In this document: positions 44,599 through 53,700 of the stretch, one piece after another
How the letters are laid out: the number at the start of each line of letters is the position of its first letter
Position numbering within the stretch: position 1 is the first letter of the stretch
NCBI RefSeq assembly: GCF_000368865.1
Contig: NZ_KB849726.1
Location: forward strand, 213,716-277,715
Source: Acinetobacter bouvetii DSM 14964 = CIP 107468
Lineage (GTDB): Bacteria; Pseudomonadota; Gammaproteobacteria; Pseudomonadales; Moraxellaceae
Direction: 5' to 3'
Length of the DNA stretch: 64,000 bases
The notes under the pieces: model-generated
Told to the model about the DNA's origin: nothing
Databases searched by the model: none
The model's input: the letters and a program-made list of their open reading frames with translations, nothing else
Made by a program: the position numbers and the translations under genes

Positions 44599-44630
44599 AT
44601 ACGCAATGATTGGGGTTTTCATTGCGTATA
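44599..44630. other. Stem-loop upstream of a possible micro-ORF
   Basis: ATACGCAATGA pairs with TCATTGCGTAT across an 10-base G/T-rich loop. It lies 40 bases before the ribosome site of the micro-ORF and could be a leader structure or an operator. Confidence 0.4.
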
Positions 44631-44671
44631 ACAACGAATCTGCTTTCACAGATCCGGCAAAGGAGAAATGT

Positions 44672-44734
44672 ATGACTTCAAGTTTTCTTAAAACTTGGGA
44701 TCATTTTAAGATGAACGATGAGTCATTTCATTAG
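44672..44734 (+). CDS. Possible 20-residue microprotein
   Basis: ATG at 44672 is preceded by CAAAGGAGAAATGT, an excellent Shine-Dalgarno at ideal distance, unusual in a region with no annotated gene. It encodes 20 residues starting MTSSFLKTWDHF, a short amphipathic stretch, and ends at TAG 44732. A terminator stands 97 bases downstream. A longer frame in the same register opens at 44474 but begins inside the Wzi-gene terminator. Existence as an expressed protein is unproved. Confidence 0.35.
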   Translation: MTSSFLKTWDHFKMNDESFH

Positions 44735-44830
44735 CATTCAGGTTAATATGTGTTAATCAATGTGAGTAAATGGTAATTTTTGTGACTTATATCTCTGTGT
44801 TTCGTAATCATTGCTTAAGCATATCTAAAT

Positions 44831-44861
44831 AAAAAAGCCTTTCATAAAGAAAGGCTTTTTT
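44831..44861. terminator. Bidirectional terminator upstream-adjacent to trpS end
   Basis: AAAAAAGCCTTTC - ATAAA - GAAAGGCTTTTTT, 13-bp stem. Confidence 0.9.
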
Positions 44862-44894
44862 ATTTACAAACCGTGAATGCGGGTGAGCAGCGAT

Positions 44895-45908
44895 TTAGAA
44901 GTGGAACACACCTAAACCGGATTTCACTTCATCTAAAGTTTGCTGTGTGATGTCGCGGCATTTGTCTGTACCTGCTTTTAGGATATCCATGATGTAATCC
45001 GGATCTTTGGCAAGTTCCATGCGGCGTTCACGAATCGGCGTAATCAATTCTTTCAGCACGCCTTCAAGGCGTTTTTTCACCGTTCCGTCACCCAATCCGC
45101 CGCGGCGGTAGTGCGCTTTCAGTTCTTCAACTTCTTCTTTATTGGTGTCAAAGGCATCTAAATAGGTAAAGACCACATTGCCTTCAACTTGGCCTGGATC
45201 TTCAATGCGCAAGTGATTTGGATCGGTATACATCGCATTTACCGCTTTTTTGATGTCCTTGTCAGATGCATCCAGCACAATGGTGTTGCCTAATGACTTA
45301 GACATTTTTGCTTTGCCGTCAAAGCCGGGCAGGCGGCCTACGTTGGATAAAAGCGCTTTGCATTCAGGCAGAATATCACGGCCAATTTGGCGGTTCAGGC
45401 GGCGCACGATTTCGTTGGTCTGTTCAATCATTGGAATCTGATCTTCACCGACAGGCACGACAGTCGCTTTAAATGCAGTAATATCGGCTGCTTGCGCCAC
45501 CGGATAGCATAAAAAACCTGCTGGAATGTCGCGCTCAAAGCCGCGCATTTGAATTTCAGATTTAATCGTTGGGTTGCGTTCCAGGCGTGACACGGTCACA
45601 AAGTTCAAATACAGCATGGTCAATTCGTTTAACGCCGGCAAACAAGATTGAACGCAAATTGTTGTTTTTTCAGGATCAATGCCAACGGCCAAATAGTCCG
45701 TTGCGACTTCAATAATATTGCGGCGGACTTTTTCAAAGTTATCCGCATTATCTGTCAGCGCTTGAGCATCAGCCAGCAGAAGGTGCTGATGGTGAGAATC
45801 CTGTAAACCTACGCGTGAACGTAAAGAACCGACAAAGTGACCAAGGTGAAGTTGTCCAGTTGGACGGTCGCCAGTCAAAATCACTGGACGATTATCTAGA
45901 TTGCTCAT
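44895..45908 (-). CDS. trpS: Tryptophanyl-tRNA synthetase
   Basis: Class I synthetase of 337 residues. The HIGH-type motif is TGQLHLGHFVGS (residues about 17-28) and the KMSKS motif is intact (KAKMSKSLGNTI, about 199-210). GFLCYPVAQAADI and PVGEDQIPMIE are the expected Trp-site segments. Single-gene unit, closed by the terminator at 44831-44861. Confidence 0.95.
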   Translation of the reverse strand: MSNLDNRPVILTGDRPTGQLHLGHFVGSLRSRVGLQDSHHQHLLLADAQALTDNADNFEKVRRNIIEVATDYLAVGIDPEKTTICVQSCLPALNELTMLYLNFVTVSRLERNPTIKSEIQMRGFERDIPAGFLCYPVAQAADITAFKATVVPVGEDQIPMIEQTNEIVRRLNRQIGRDILPECKALLSNVGRLPGFDGKAKMSKSLGNTIVLDASDKDIKKAVNAMYTDPNHLRIEDPGQVEGNVVFTYLDAFDTNKEEVEELKAHYRRGGLGDGTVKKRLEGVLKELITPIRERRMELAKDPDYIMDILKAGTDKCRDITQQTLDEVKSGLGVFHF

Positions 45909-46098
45909 TATTTATTCCATAATAGCAGCCAGCGCTGCTTAGGTTTCTCAAAGAATGGCAACATTGTACGGCATTATTTTTTAATATGTCAGTCACAATA
46001 AATCGCAGATGAAAAATATCCATGATTTAATCAAGTAAATACAATATAAAAGTTTAAAACACATTAGAATTGCAGAAAAATGACCAGGAAAAATAACA

Positions 46099-47043
46099 AT
46101 GGCCAGCAGCCTTTTATTGCTTTTAGATGATATTGCGACAGTGCTGGATGATGTTGCTGTAATGAGTAAAATGGCCGCCAAAAAAACGGCGGGCGTTTTA
46201 GGGGATGATTTGGCTTTGAATGCGCAGCAGGTCAGCGGCGTGCGTTCTGAGCGAGAGCTGCCTGTTGTTTGGGCGGTAGCAAAAGGCTCATTTGTCAATA
46301 AATTGATTTTAGTGCCAGCCGCATTGCTGATCAGCGTGGTCGCGCCGTGGCTGATTACTCCATTATTGATGATTGGCGGCTTATTTCTGTGCTATGAAGG
46401 TGTAGAAAAAGTGCTGCACAGCCTGCAGCATAAAAAAGCCCAGACCGAAGATGTCGCCAGTCAGGAAATGCAGCAAATTGAAACCGATCTGGTGAAATTT
46501 GAAAAAGAAAAAGTCAAAGGCGCTATACGGACGGATTTTATTTTATCTGCTGAAATTGTGGTGATTTCATTGGGGACTGTGGCGACGGCGGCATTTACCA
46601 GCAAAGTGATGGTCTTGTCGGTGATTGCAATTGTGATGACGGTAGGTGTCTATGGCTTTGTGGCCATGATTGTGAAAATTGATGATTTGGGGCTATATTT
46701 AACACAGCAAGCCTCTGAATCTAAAAAGGCCATTGGCCGCGGTTTGCTTGCATTTGCACCTAAGTTGATGAAGCTGCTGACCATTGTCGGCACCATTGCT
46801 ATGTTTTTAGTGGGCGGCGGCATCATTACGCATGGTGTTCCGCAGCTGCATCATTTGATTGAAGGTTCTGTAGATTATGCAGAGCATATCCCTACGGTTG
46901 GAAGCATTGTCGGCGCTTTAACGCCGACCTTGATTAACTTGGTCACTGGCTTTGCAGCCGGTTTGATTGTCCTGCTGATTGTTGCCTTAATTCAGAAAAT
47001 TTGGCCAAAATCCAATAAAGCCTCATCTGATGAAACACATTGA
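46099..47043 (+). CDS. DUF808 / YedI-like inner-membrane protein
   Basis: A 314-residue membrane protein that starts [21 protein letters not shown], the recognisable head of the DUF808 (YedI) family. [11 protein letters not shown] and a membrane pair near residue 70-100 ([33 protein letters not shown]) follow, with four or five more hydrophobic segments to the C-terminus. Function unknown in all species. The zinc metallopeptidase gene starts 33 bases after it, so they probably share a transcript. Confidence 0.85.
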   Translation: MASSLLLLLDDIATVLDDVAVMSKMAAKKTAGVLGDDLALNAQQVSGVRSERELPVVWAVAKGSFVNKLILVPAALLISVVAPWLITPLLMIGGLFLCYEGVEKVLHSLQHKKAQTEDVASQEMQQIETDLVKFEKEKVKGAIRTDFILSAEIVVISLGTVATAAFTSKVMVLSVIAIVMTVGVYGFVAMIVKIDDLGLYLTQQASESKKAIGRGLLAFAPKLMKLLTIVGTIAMFLVGGGIITHGVPQLHHLIEGSVDYAEHIPTVGSIVGALTPTLINLVTGFAAGLIVLLIVALIQKIWPKSNKASSDETH

Positions 47044-47076
47044 CAGCAGCGGAATTTAAAAATAAGGAAGATCACT

Positions 47077-47982
47077 ATGCGCTGGAAAGGCCGAAGGGTA
47101 AGCAGCAATGTTGAAGACCGCCGCGGCGGCGGCGGAGCCAAAGCCGGCGGCATCAGTATTTTGGGCTTAGTGGTTGCATTTGTCGCGTGGAAATTTTTTG
47201 GCGCAGACCCGCAGCAGGCATATCAAGCGACGAAACAGGCCACCCAGCAGGCATCTTCAGCGGAAGTGAAAGGACTGGATAATCCGACGCCGGAACAGCA
47301 GGAAGCCATGGATTTTGTCGGAACGGTTTTGGCGGACACGGAAGATACCTGGTCTGAAATTTTTAAAACGCAGCTGAATGCGCAATACGCAGCGCCTAAA
47401 CTGGTGATGTTCAATGGCGCAGTCAACTCGGGCTGCGGCACAGCGCAGTCGGCAATGGGCCCGTTTTATTGCCCAACGGATCAGAAAGTCTATATTGATA
47501 CCGCATTCTTTAAGGATATGCGAACACAGATGGGCATTGGCGGCGAAAAGAATCAGACTGAACTGCAGCGTCAGGATCAGGCCGGCGATTTTGCTCAGGC
47601 CTATGTGGTGGCTCATGAAGTTGGGCATCATGTGCAGAATTTGCTGGGCATTTCATCTCAGGTGCAGAAAGCGCAGGCGCAAGTGTCTAAGGTTCAGGCC
47701 AATCAGCTGTCTGTGCGCTTAGAACTGCAAGCAGACTGTTTTGCCGGCATCTGGGCCAATAAAAATCAGGAGCGCACGCAGTTCCTAGAGCCGGGTGATG
47801 TCGAAGAAGCGATTGATGCTGCGCATAAAATTGGCGATGACTATTTGCAGAAAAGCGCAACGGGGCAAGTTGTGCCAGACAGTTTTACCCACGGCAGCAG
47901 CCAGCAGCGCATGCAATGGTTTGAGACGGGCCTTAAATCTGGAAAAATTGACAGCTGCGATACTTTTCAGGCTTCAAGCTGA
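47077..47982 (+). CDS. YpfJ-type neutral zinc metallopeptidase
   Basis: A 301-residue predicted membrane-anchored protease. The N-terminus MRWKGRRVSSNVEDRRGGGG leads to a single transmembrane helix (ISILGLVVAFVAWKFFG), then a zinc-peptidase domain with VVAHEVGHHVQNLLG (HExxH, about residues 180-184) and LELQADCFAGIWA, whose Glu/Asp is the third-ligand region. This is the signature of the YpfJ/KPN_02809 family. Physiological substrate unknown. A strong terminator follows. Confidence 0.88.
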   Translation: MRWKGRRVSSNVEDRRGGGGAKAGGISILGLVVAFVAWKFFGADPQQAYQATKQATQQASSAEVKGLDNPTPEQQEAMDFVGTVLADTEDTWSEIFKTQLNAQYAAPKLVMFNGAVNSGCGTAQSAMGPFYCPTDQKVYIDTAFFKDMRTQMGIGGEKNQTELQRQDQAGDFAQAYVVAHEVGHHVQNLLGISSQVQKAQAQVSKVQANQLSVRLELQADCFAGIWANKNQERTQFLEPGDVEEAIDAAHKIGDDYLQKSATGQVVPDSFTHGSSQQRMQWFETGLKSGKIDSCDTFQASS

Positions 47983-48002
47983 TTTTTGAAAATGAACGGA
48001 TC

Positions 48003-48031
48003 AAAAGAGGATAAAAATATCCTCTTTTTTT
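48003..48031. terminator. Bidirectional terminator
   Basis: AAAAGAGGATA - AAAA - TATCCTCTTTTTTTT. Confidence 0.85.
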
Positions 48032-48059
48032 TGCAGCCTTGGCAAAGGACTGCGTTAAA

Positions 48060-48614
48060 TTATTTATGAATGAATTTATTTAAATTGCGCAATATGCGGA
48101 TGCTGACATACAGGGCGGCCAAGGCAAATAATCCTATGCCAAAAACCACATATTTCAGATTGGAAATATCAGCAGCATAAAACTGCCGAATCTGCGAGTC
48201 CGGGTAGTGGAGCGACTGTCGCTTCTGGGTTCGGCTGTCAGTGTAATTTACCTTTTGAATATAATAAAAATTTCCCGCATGAATCAAATCGGCATCATGA
48301 ATTTGACGGGTTTGCTGCTGGTTATAGTCATCAATGCAGATTTCAGGATAGTGCGCGCAGCTGGTTTTGGCGATATAGCCATTTTGCGCAATCGCAATAT
48401 ATACAGCCTGATCCGGTTTTTGATTATTGGACAGCAGCACCAGCTGTTCTTTGGCTGTGGATTGCACATGTATTTTTTTCGCTTGCGCAAAATTTTGTTC
48501 TGCCCGAAAAATTTCATTGCTTTTCGCCAGGCAGGTTAAAATTAAGGCTGCTGTCACCATAAAAATAACGGCGGCAAAGCAAATGCGGAAAATAAGCTTA
48601 ATGGTATGATGCAT
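48060..48614 (-). CDS. Hypothetical membrane protein with periplasmic domain, 184 aa
   Basis: Two membrane helices, at about residues 8-30 and 155-173, enclose a roughly 120-residue extracytoplasmic domain with one pair of cysteines (SCAHYPEIC). This two-helix bracket resembles the sensor part of signalling proteins, but no output domain follows. I do not recognise a family. It is transcribed towards the terminator at 48003-48031 and is divergent from the antiporter gene. Probably real given codon use; function unknown. Confidence 0.55.
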   Translation of the reverse strand: MHHTIKLIFRICFAAVIFMVTAALILTCLAKSNEIFRAEQNFAQAKKIHVQSTAKEQLVLLSNNQKPDQAVYIAIAQNGYIAKTSCAHYPEICIDDYNQQQTRQIHDADLIHAGNFYYIQKVNYTDSRTQKRQSLHYPDSQIRQFYAADISNLKYVVFGIGLFALAALYVSIRILRNLNKFIHK

Positions 48615-48841
48615 AAGAAAAGCACAGACAGTATAAAGTTAGAGCGGATGCATAAAAATTCTGCATGAAGCGCTATGTTATCGCAATGCATGCATTTGTG
48701 AAATAAACTTAATTGATACATGCCGAGGCTTATACTTTCAGTATAATATTTCAAATATAAATGACATTTGCGAAATCATTTATTTTTTGAATAATTGCGT
48801 GAATTCCCCGCTATAGCGCGCAGCACAGAATTGGATACAGA

Positions 48842-50341
48842 ATGGGAAACTTTTTTTTCTTACAGGTCTTCACAGTCATTTTTGCACTCTCCATTGCAAC
48901 GACGATTTTTAATAAGCGGATTTTAGACTTTCCGCAAGCCATCGGCGTGCCGCTGGTCTCTGCGATTTTCGTGTTTATTTTACAGTGGGGCGCCAGCCTG
49001 CTGAATGGCAATCAATTTATTACCATCAATATCCACAATATTGAAGAAGCTGTCCGACATATTGATTTTTATGACTTTTTGATTAATGGTGTCATTTGTT
49101 TCATTCTGACTTCGTCTGCGCTGAAGTTTAAAGTTTCTGATTTACGCAGCTATTGGAAACCTATCAGTATTTTAGCCAGTATTGCTTTAGTGCTTTGCGC
49201 AACGTTTTTTGGCTTGGCGTTGTACGGCTATCAGTTCTTGGTGGGCCAGCCTGTAGAGTTGCTGGTGCTGCTGCTGCTGGGTGCGGCTTTAGGCGCAACT
49301 GACCCGATTGGCATTAAAGGCGTGCTGAGTTCGGTACGCGCGCCGCATCATTTGATCGTGAAACTGGAAGGCGAATCCCTGTTTAATGACGCCATGTGTA
49401 TTGCCTTGTTCATGACGCTGATGAATGTGCTGCAAGGCGCGCATGTCACCGTTTTCGGCGTGCTGAAAACGCTGCTGTATGAAATTGTCGTGGCTGTCAT
49501 CATTGGCTGGGGATTTGGGCAAGCGATTCTGCGCCTGCTGCGCGGCAAGCATGAAATGGAATCACTGATTTTAACCACCGCTTTATTGGCCTGCGGTTCG
49601 TATTTAGTGGCGCTGTTTGCACATGCGTCTGCGCCGATTGCCTGCGTCATTGGCGGCCTGATTGTTGGCAACCGCTGGAAGGAAATTTTAGAAGCGCGTG
49701 AAATCCGCGAAATAAATCATTTTTGGCACACGGTAGAAGGTATTATCAATTCGTTCTTATTTACCTTGATTGGCTTAGAACTGTTCATTCTCGATCTCAG
49801 CGTCAGCCTGATTTTAGGCGGCATTGTGGCGTTCTTTATCCTGCATGCTTCACGTTTTGCGGCCAACTACCTGTCATTCGCATTTTTCCCCAGTTTCCGC
49901 CATAAAAGCTATAACGGTAGTTTAGCCATTTTGTCCTGGGGCGGGGTGCGCGGCGGTATTTCGCTGGCGCTGATTTTAGCGGTGGCCAACGTGCCTGAAT
50001 TGAGTGCATACAGCAGTATTTTAATTGGCTATACTTTTATTTCGGTGTTGCTGTCAGGCATTGTCTGCGGCTTAGGCCTGCCAGCGGTGATGAATGCGTT
50101 TTATCACAACCCGAATGAAGAAACACAAGGCTTTAAAGGCTGGTATCAGCGCATGTGCCATAAAATGAACCGCAAAGGCTTTCAGTATATTGTCGGGGAA
50201 GATGCGTTTGGCAATGAAAATATTACTGTATATAAGCCGGAAAGTTTAATTGATGAAAAAGCGGATGATGGTGTAGCGGCCGTGCATAATCCTGAACGGG
50301 TGCAGGAAGTGAAAAGGCTGGAACACCCTGATAACTTCTAA
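48842..50341 (+). CDS. Na+(K+)/H+ antiporter, CPA1 (NhaP) family
   Basis: A 499-residue inner-membrane exchanger with 12-13 membrane segments. CPA1 hallmarks are GAALGATDPIGIKGVLSS with the ion-binding Asp in ATDP, LEGESLFNDAMCIALF with the ND pair, and GGVRGGISLALILAV with the conserved Arg. A hydrophilic C-terminal tail of about 80 residues may be regulatory. It contributes to pH and sodium homeostasis. Ion preference cannot be read from the sequence. Closed by an imperfect terminator. Confidence 0.9.
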   Translation: MGNFFFLQVFTVIFALSIATTIFNKRILDFPQAIGVPLVSAIFVFILQWGASLLNGNQFITINIHNIEEAVRHIDFYDFLINGVICFILTSSALKFKVSDLRSYWKPISILASIALVLCATFFGLALYGYQFLVGQPVELLVLLLLGAALGATDPIGIKGVLSSVRAPHHLIVKLEGESLFNDAMCIALFMTLMNVLQGAHVTVFGVLKTLLYEIVVAVIIGWGFGQAILRLLRGKHEMESLILTTALLACGSYLVALFAHASAPIACVIGGLIVGNRWKEILEAREIREINHFWHTVEGIINSFLFTLIGLELFILDLSVSLILGGIVAFFILHASRFAANYLSFAFFPSFRHKSYNGSLAILSWGGVRGGISLALILAVANVPELSAYSSILIGYTFISVLLSGIVCGLGLPAVMNAFYHNPNEETQGFKGWYQRMCHKMNRKGFQYIVGEDAFGNENITVYKPESLIDEKADDGVAAVHNPERVQEVKRLEHPDNF

Positions 50342-50384
50342 AAAGGCAAATGGCGGATTCGCAAGCATCCTGCATGGTGCACAG

Positions 50385-50416
50385 GCAGAATTCCTGAAGA
50401 GGGATTCCGCTTTTTT
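50385..50416 (+). terminator. Antiporter gene terminator
   Basis: GC-GAAT-CC pairs with GG-ATTC-GC, with small mismatches, around TGAAGA, followed by six T. Confidence 0.6.
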
Positions 50417-50617
50417 ATCTTCAATTGGTGCTGCAGATAGGGCAGGCTCATGCAGCAGGTGCGGAAGGAGTCAAAAAACCCGTATGTTTACAAAAAATAG
50501 CGTGAAGTGAATCGCAAAAACAAGTGTTTGTTATTTATTGTGAATTTGAAAAATAAAATATGAAGATGCAAGTAAAAAAATGACCGCTTTCAAGCAATGC
50601 TAGCAATACAAAAAAAG

Positions 50618-50633
50618 TGTGATATAAAACACA
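50618..50633 (+). promoter_or_regulatory. Extended -10 / CRP-like palindrome upstream of the giant adhesin gene
   Basis: TGTGATATAAAACACA fits TGTGA-N6-TCACA with one mismatch and also contains TGATATAAA, an extended -10. It lies 114 bases before the adhesin start in a very AT-rich, curved-looking 405-base gap (50342-50746) with many A tracts. If a regulator binds here it would cover the -10 and repress. Confidence 0.4.
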
Positions 50634-50746
50634 CAATTAAAAAATGTTGCTAATGATTTGTATTTAAATAAATTATTAAATAAAACAAATTGTTAAAAAA
50701 AATAGAACTTCATAAGACCTTATTAAAAGAAATAGAGAGTTTAGCT

Positions 50747-53700
50747 ATGACGCAAATTTCTGTGATCGCGAAGGAAAGCCACACGCTGCTGAATCAGGTT
50801 GATTCCAATACTGTGAGCCTATCTGAAAATTCAGTTGTTGTTGTTAAAATCCCCAAAGAAGATGTTGCCTCGATTACCCGCAGCGGCGACAGCATAATGA
50901 TTAATTTAAAAAATGGTCAAGTCATTGTTGTTGAAAATTATTTCAACATGGCAAATCCAGACAACAGCTTGGTTTTTGAGGGTGAAGACGGAAGTTTGTA
51001 TTGGGCAAAATTTACCGATGGAACAGGCGCAATTGGGGATGTCATTCAATATCAGCCATTAAGTGAAATTGAGCCGCTGCTGTATAAAGATTCCTTAACG
51101 GGCGTGATTTTGCCTTGGGCGCTGGGCGCAGGCGGTGCCGGCCTGATTGGCGCGGCAGCCAGCGGCGGCGGCGGTTCATCCGATGACTCGGGCAATGCTC
51201 AGCCAGCGGCGGCGCCTAAAAAACTCGCCGCTTTTGAAGTTGCGGATAATGCTGCGCCAAAGATCGGCAAGCTCGCATCAGGTGATGTATCCAATGACAA
51301 AACCCCTGTGGTATCCGGCAGCGGTGCAGAGCCAGGTGCAGCAATTAAGGTCTATGATGCTGGACAAGTGATTGCTTCGGCGACAGCGAAAGCAGACGGC
51401 ACATGGAGTGTTGAAGTTCCAAAAGAACTGCTGGACGGCGCGCATTCAATTACGGTCACGCAAACAGTGAACGGCGCAGAAGGGCCAAAATCGGATGTTT
51501 TGGATTTCACTGTAGATACGAAAGTTCCAGCGGTCAGTATTGATGATCTGGGTGAAATCAATAACAGTAAACCGGTGATTTCAGGGCAAACCAGTGAACC
51601 GGAGTCTGAAATCGACGTTGTCATCAAAGATCAAAGCGGCAATGTGATTGACAGCGGCAAAGGTGCTGTAGACGCTAACGGCAGCTGGACGTATACGCCA
51701 AAGAATCCGTTGCCTGAAGGCGAATATGACGTAGAAGTAAAAGCGAAAGATCCTGCCGGCAATGAATCGGCAGCATCGGGCAGCGGCTTAACGGTAGATA
51801 CCACGAAACCGGCTGTTTCAATTGATCCGCTTGAACTCACCAATGATGATACTCCTGTCATTCAAGGCGCTGCTGAAAAAGGCGCAGCAGTCACAGTGGA
51901 AATCAAAGATGCTGGCGGCAATACCGTGGAATCCGGCAATGCAGCAGTGGATGGAAATGGCAATTGGACGTATACGCCCAAAGCGCCGCTTGCAGATGGT
52001 GCTTATACCGTGGCGGCCACTGCTGCTGACCCGGCGGGAAATACAGATACAGCATTAGGCAGCGGCTTAACGGTAGATACTGTGAAACCTGCCGTTTCGA
52101 TTGAGCCGCTTAAACCAACCAATGATAATACTCCTGCCATTCAAGGCGCTGCTGAAAAAGGCGCGGCGGTCAAAGTGGAAATCAAAGATGCTGGCGGCAA
52201 TACCGTGGAATCCGGCAATGCAGCAGTGGATGGAAACGGCAACTGGACATATACGCCCAAAGCATCGCTTGCAGATGGCGCTTATACTGTGGCGGCCACT
52301 GCCACTGATGCGGCGGGAAATAGCGCTTTTGCAGCAGATCCAAACCTAAAAGTTGATACTGTGCCTCCAACGGTAGATATCAATGATTTATTTGCTGCAG
52401 CGGCATCCCGCATGCTGATGAGCGCTGCAAGCGCAACTGCATCAACTGTGCCGCAGACCAATCAAATCAAGCCGACTTTCTCTGGTTCATCAACCAAGAG
52501 TATTGAAGTCATGATCTATTTGCAGGATGGAACTGGCAAAACGGTGGATTCAGGCTTGGCAAAATTAAATACAGCAACTGGCAAGTGGACGTATACGCCA
52601 TCGCATGATTTGGCAGAAGGCTATTACATGCTTCAAGCCATTTCAAAAGATGTGGCAGGCAACCAAAGTGAGCCGGCAGCCAAAGCATTTATTGTGGATA
52701 TTCAATCGCCAATTATTGAAATTCAAGATGTTGGCTTAAGCAATGATGCGACCCCAGATGTGAAAGGCAAGGTCAATGAGCCGGCGTCTGCAGTGACAGT
52801 GAAAGTGGTGAATGCGGCTGGAACTGTCATTGAAACAGGAAAAGCGGCAGTTGCATCAGACGGCACATGGAAATATACCCTCAGCGCAAATCTGGCCGAT
52901 GGCGCTTATCAGATCACAGCCAATGCAAAAGATAAGGCAGGCAATGTTACAGCAGATGTCAGTGCATCAGCGCAAATTGATACTGCAGTGCCCACGTCAG
53001 TATTGACGGTTAGCCCAAATGGCGACGTGATAATTTCATTCAGTGAAACTGTTAAAGGCTTCAATCAATCAGGTATCACGGTACAAGGCGGCACATTAAC
53101 TCATTTGGTTCAGCAGGCAGACGGCAGCTGGACAGGCCGCGTGACGGCGGACGGCAAGACCGGCGCATCAGGCAGTGTAACTGTAAAAATTGCAGATGGC
53201 AGCTATACTGACCTTGCCGGCAATGCAGGCAAAGGTGCTGTTTCTGCAAGTGTGGATGTGCCAAGTCTTGACACAACAGCGCCATCTGCATCTATTTCAG
53301 TAGCTACAGATGGCGCGGTGACGGTAGTTTTCAGTGAACCGGTCAAAGGTTTTGAACCTTCAGATCTTAAAGTTGCGGGCGGGAACCTGCTGGATTTAAC
53401 CGAGCAGCCAGACGGCAGCTGGATAGGCCATGTTGCCGCAAATGGTGCTACAGGCGCTTCAGCTCAAGTCGGAATATCTATTTCAGCTGGGGCATATGCA
53501 GATTTGGCCGGCAATTTAGGGCAAGCTGCATCAGTTTCTGCAGTTGTGCCTAGCCTGGATACGACAGCCCCTGCGCCAACTTTAGCTTTAGATGCAAATG
53601 GTCATTTAACCATCACCTTCAATGAGCCGGTGAAAGGCTTTGATGCCACTGCTGTCAAAGTGGATGGCGGTACCGTCAGTGGCCTGAGCCAGCAGCTGGA

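Noticed and set aside
44474..44671. Upstream extension of the micro-ORF to an 86-residue protein
   Set aside because: It would begin inside the Wzi-gene terminator without a ribosome site and run through a perfect stem-loop; only the last 20 codons have start signals.
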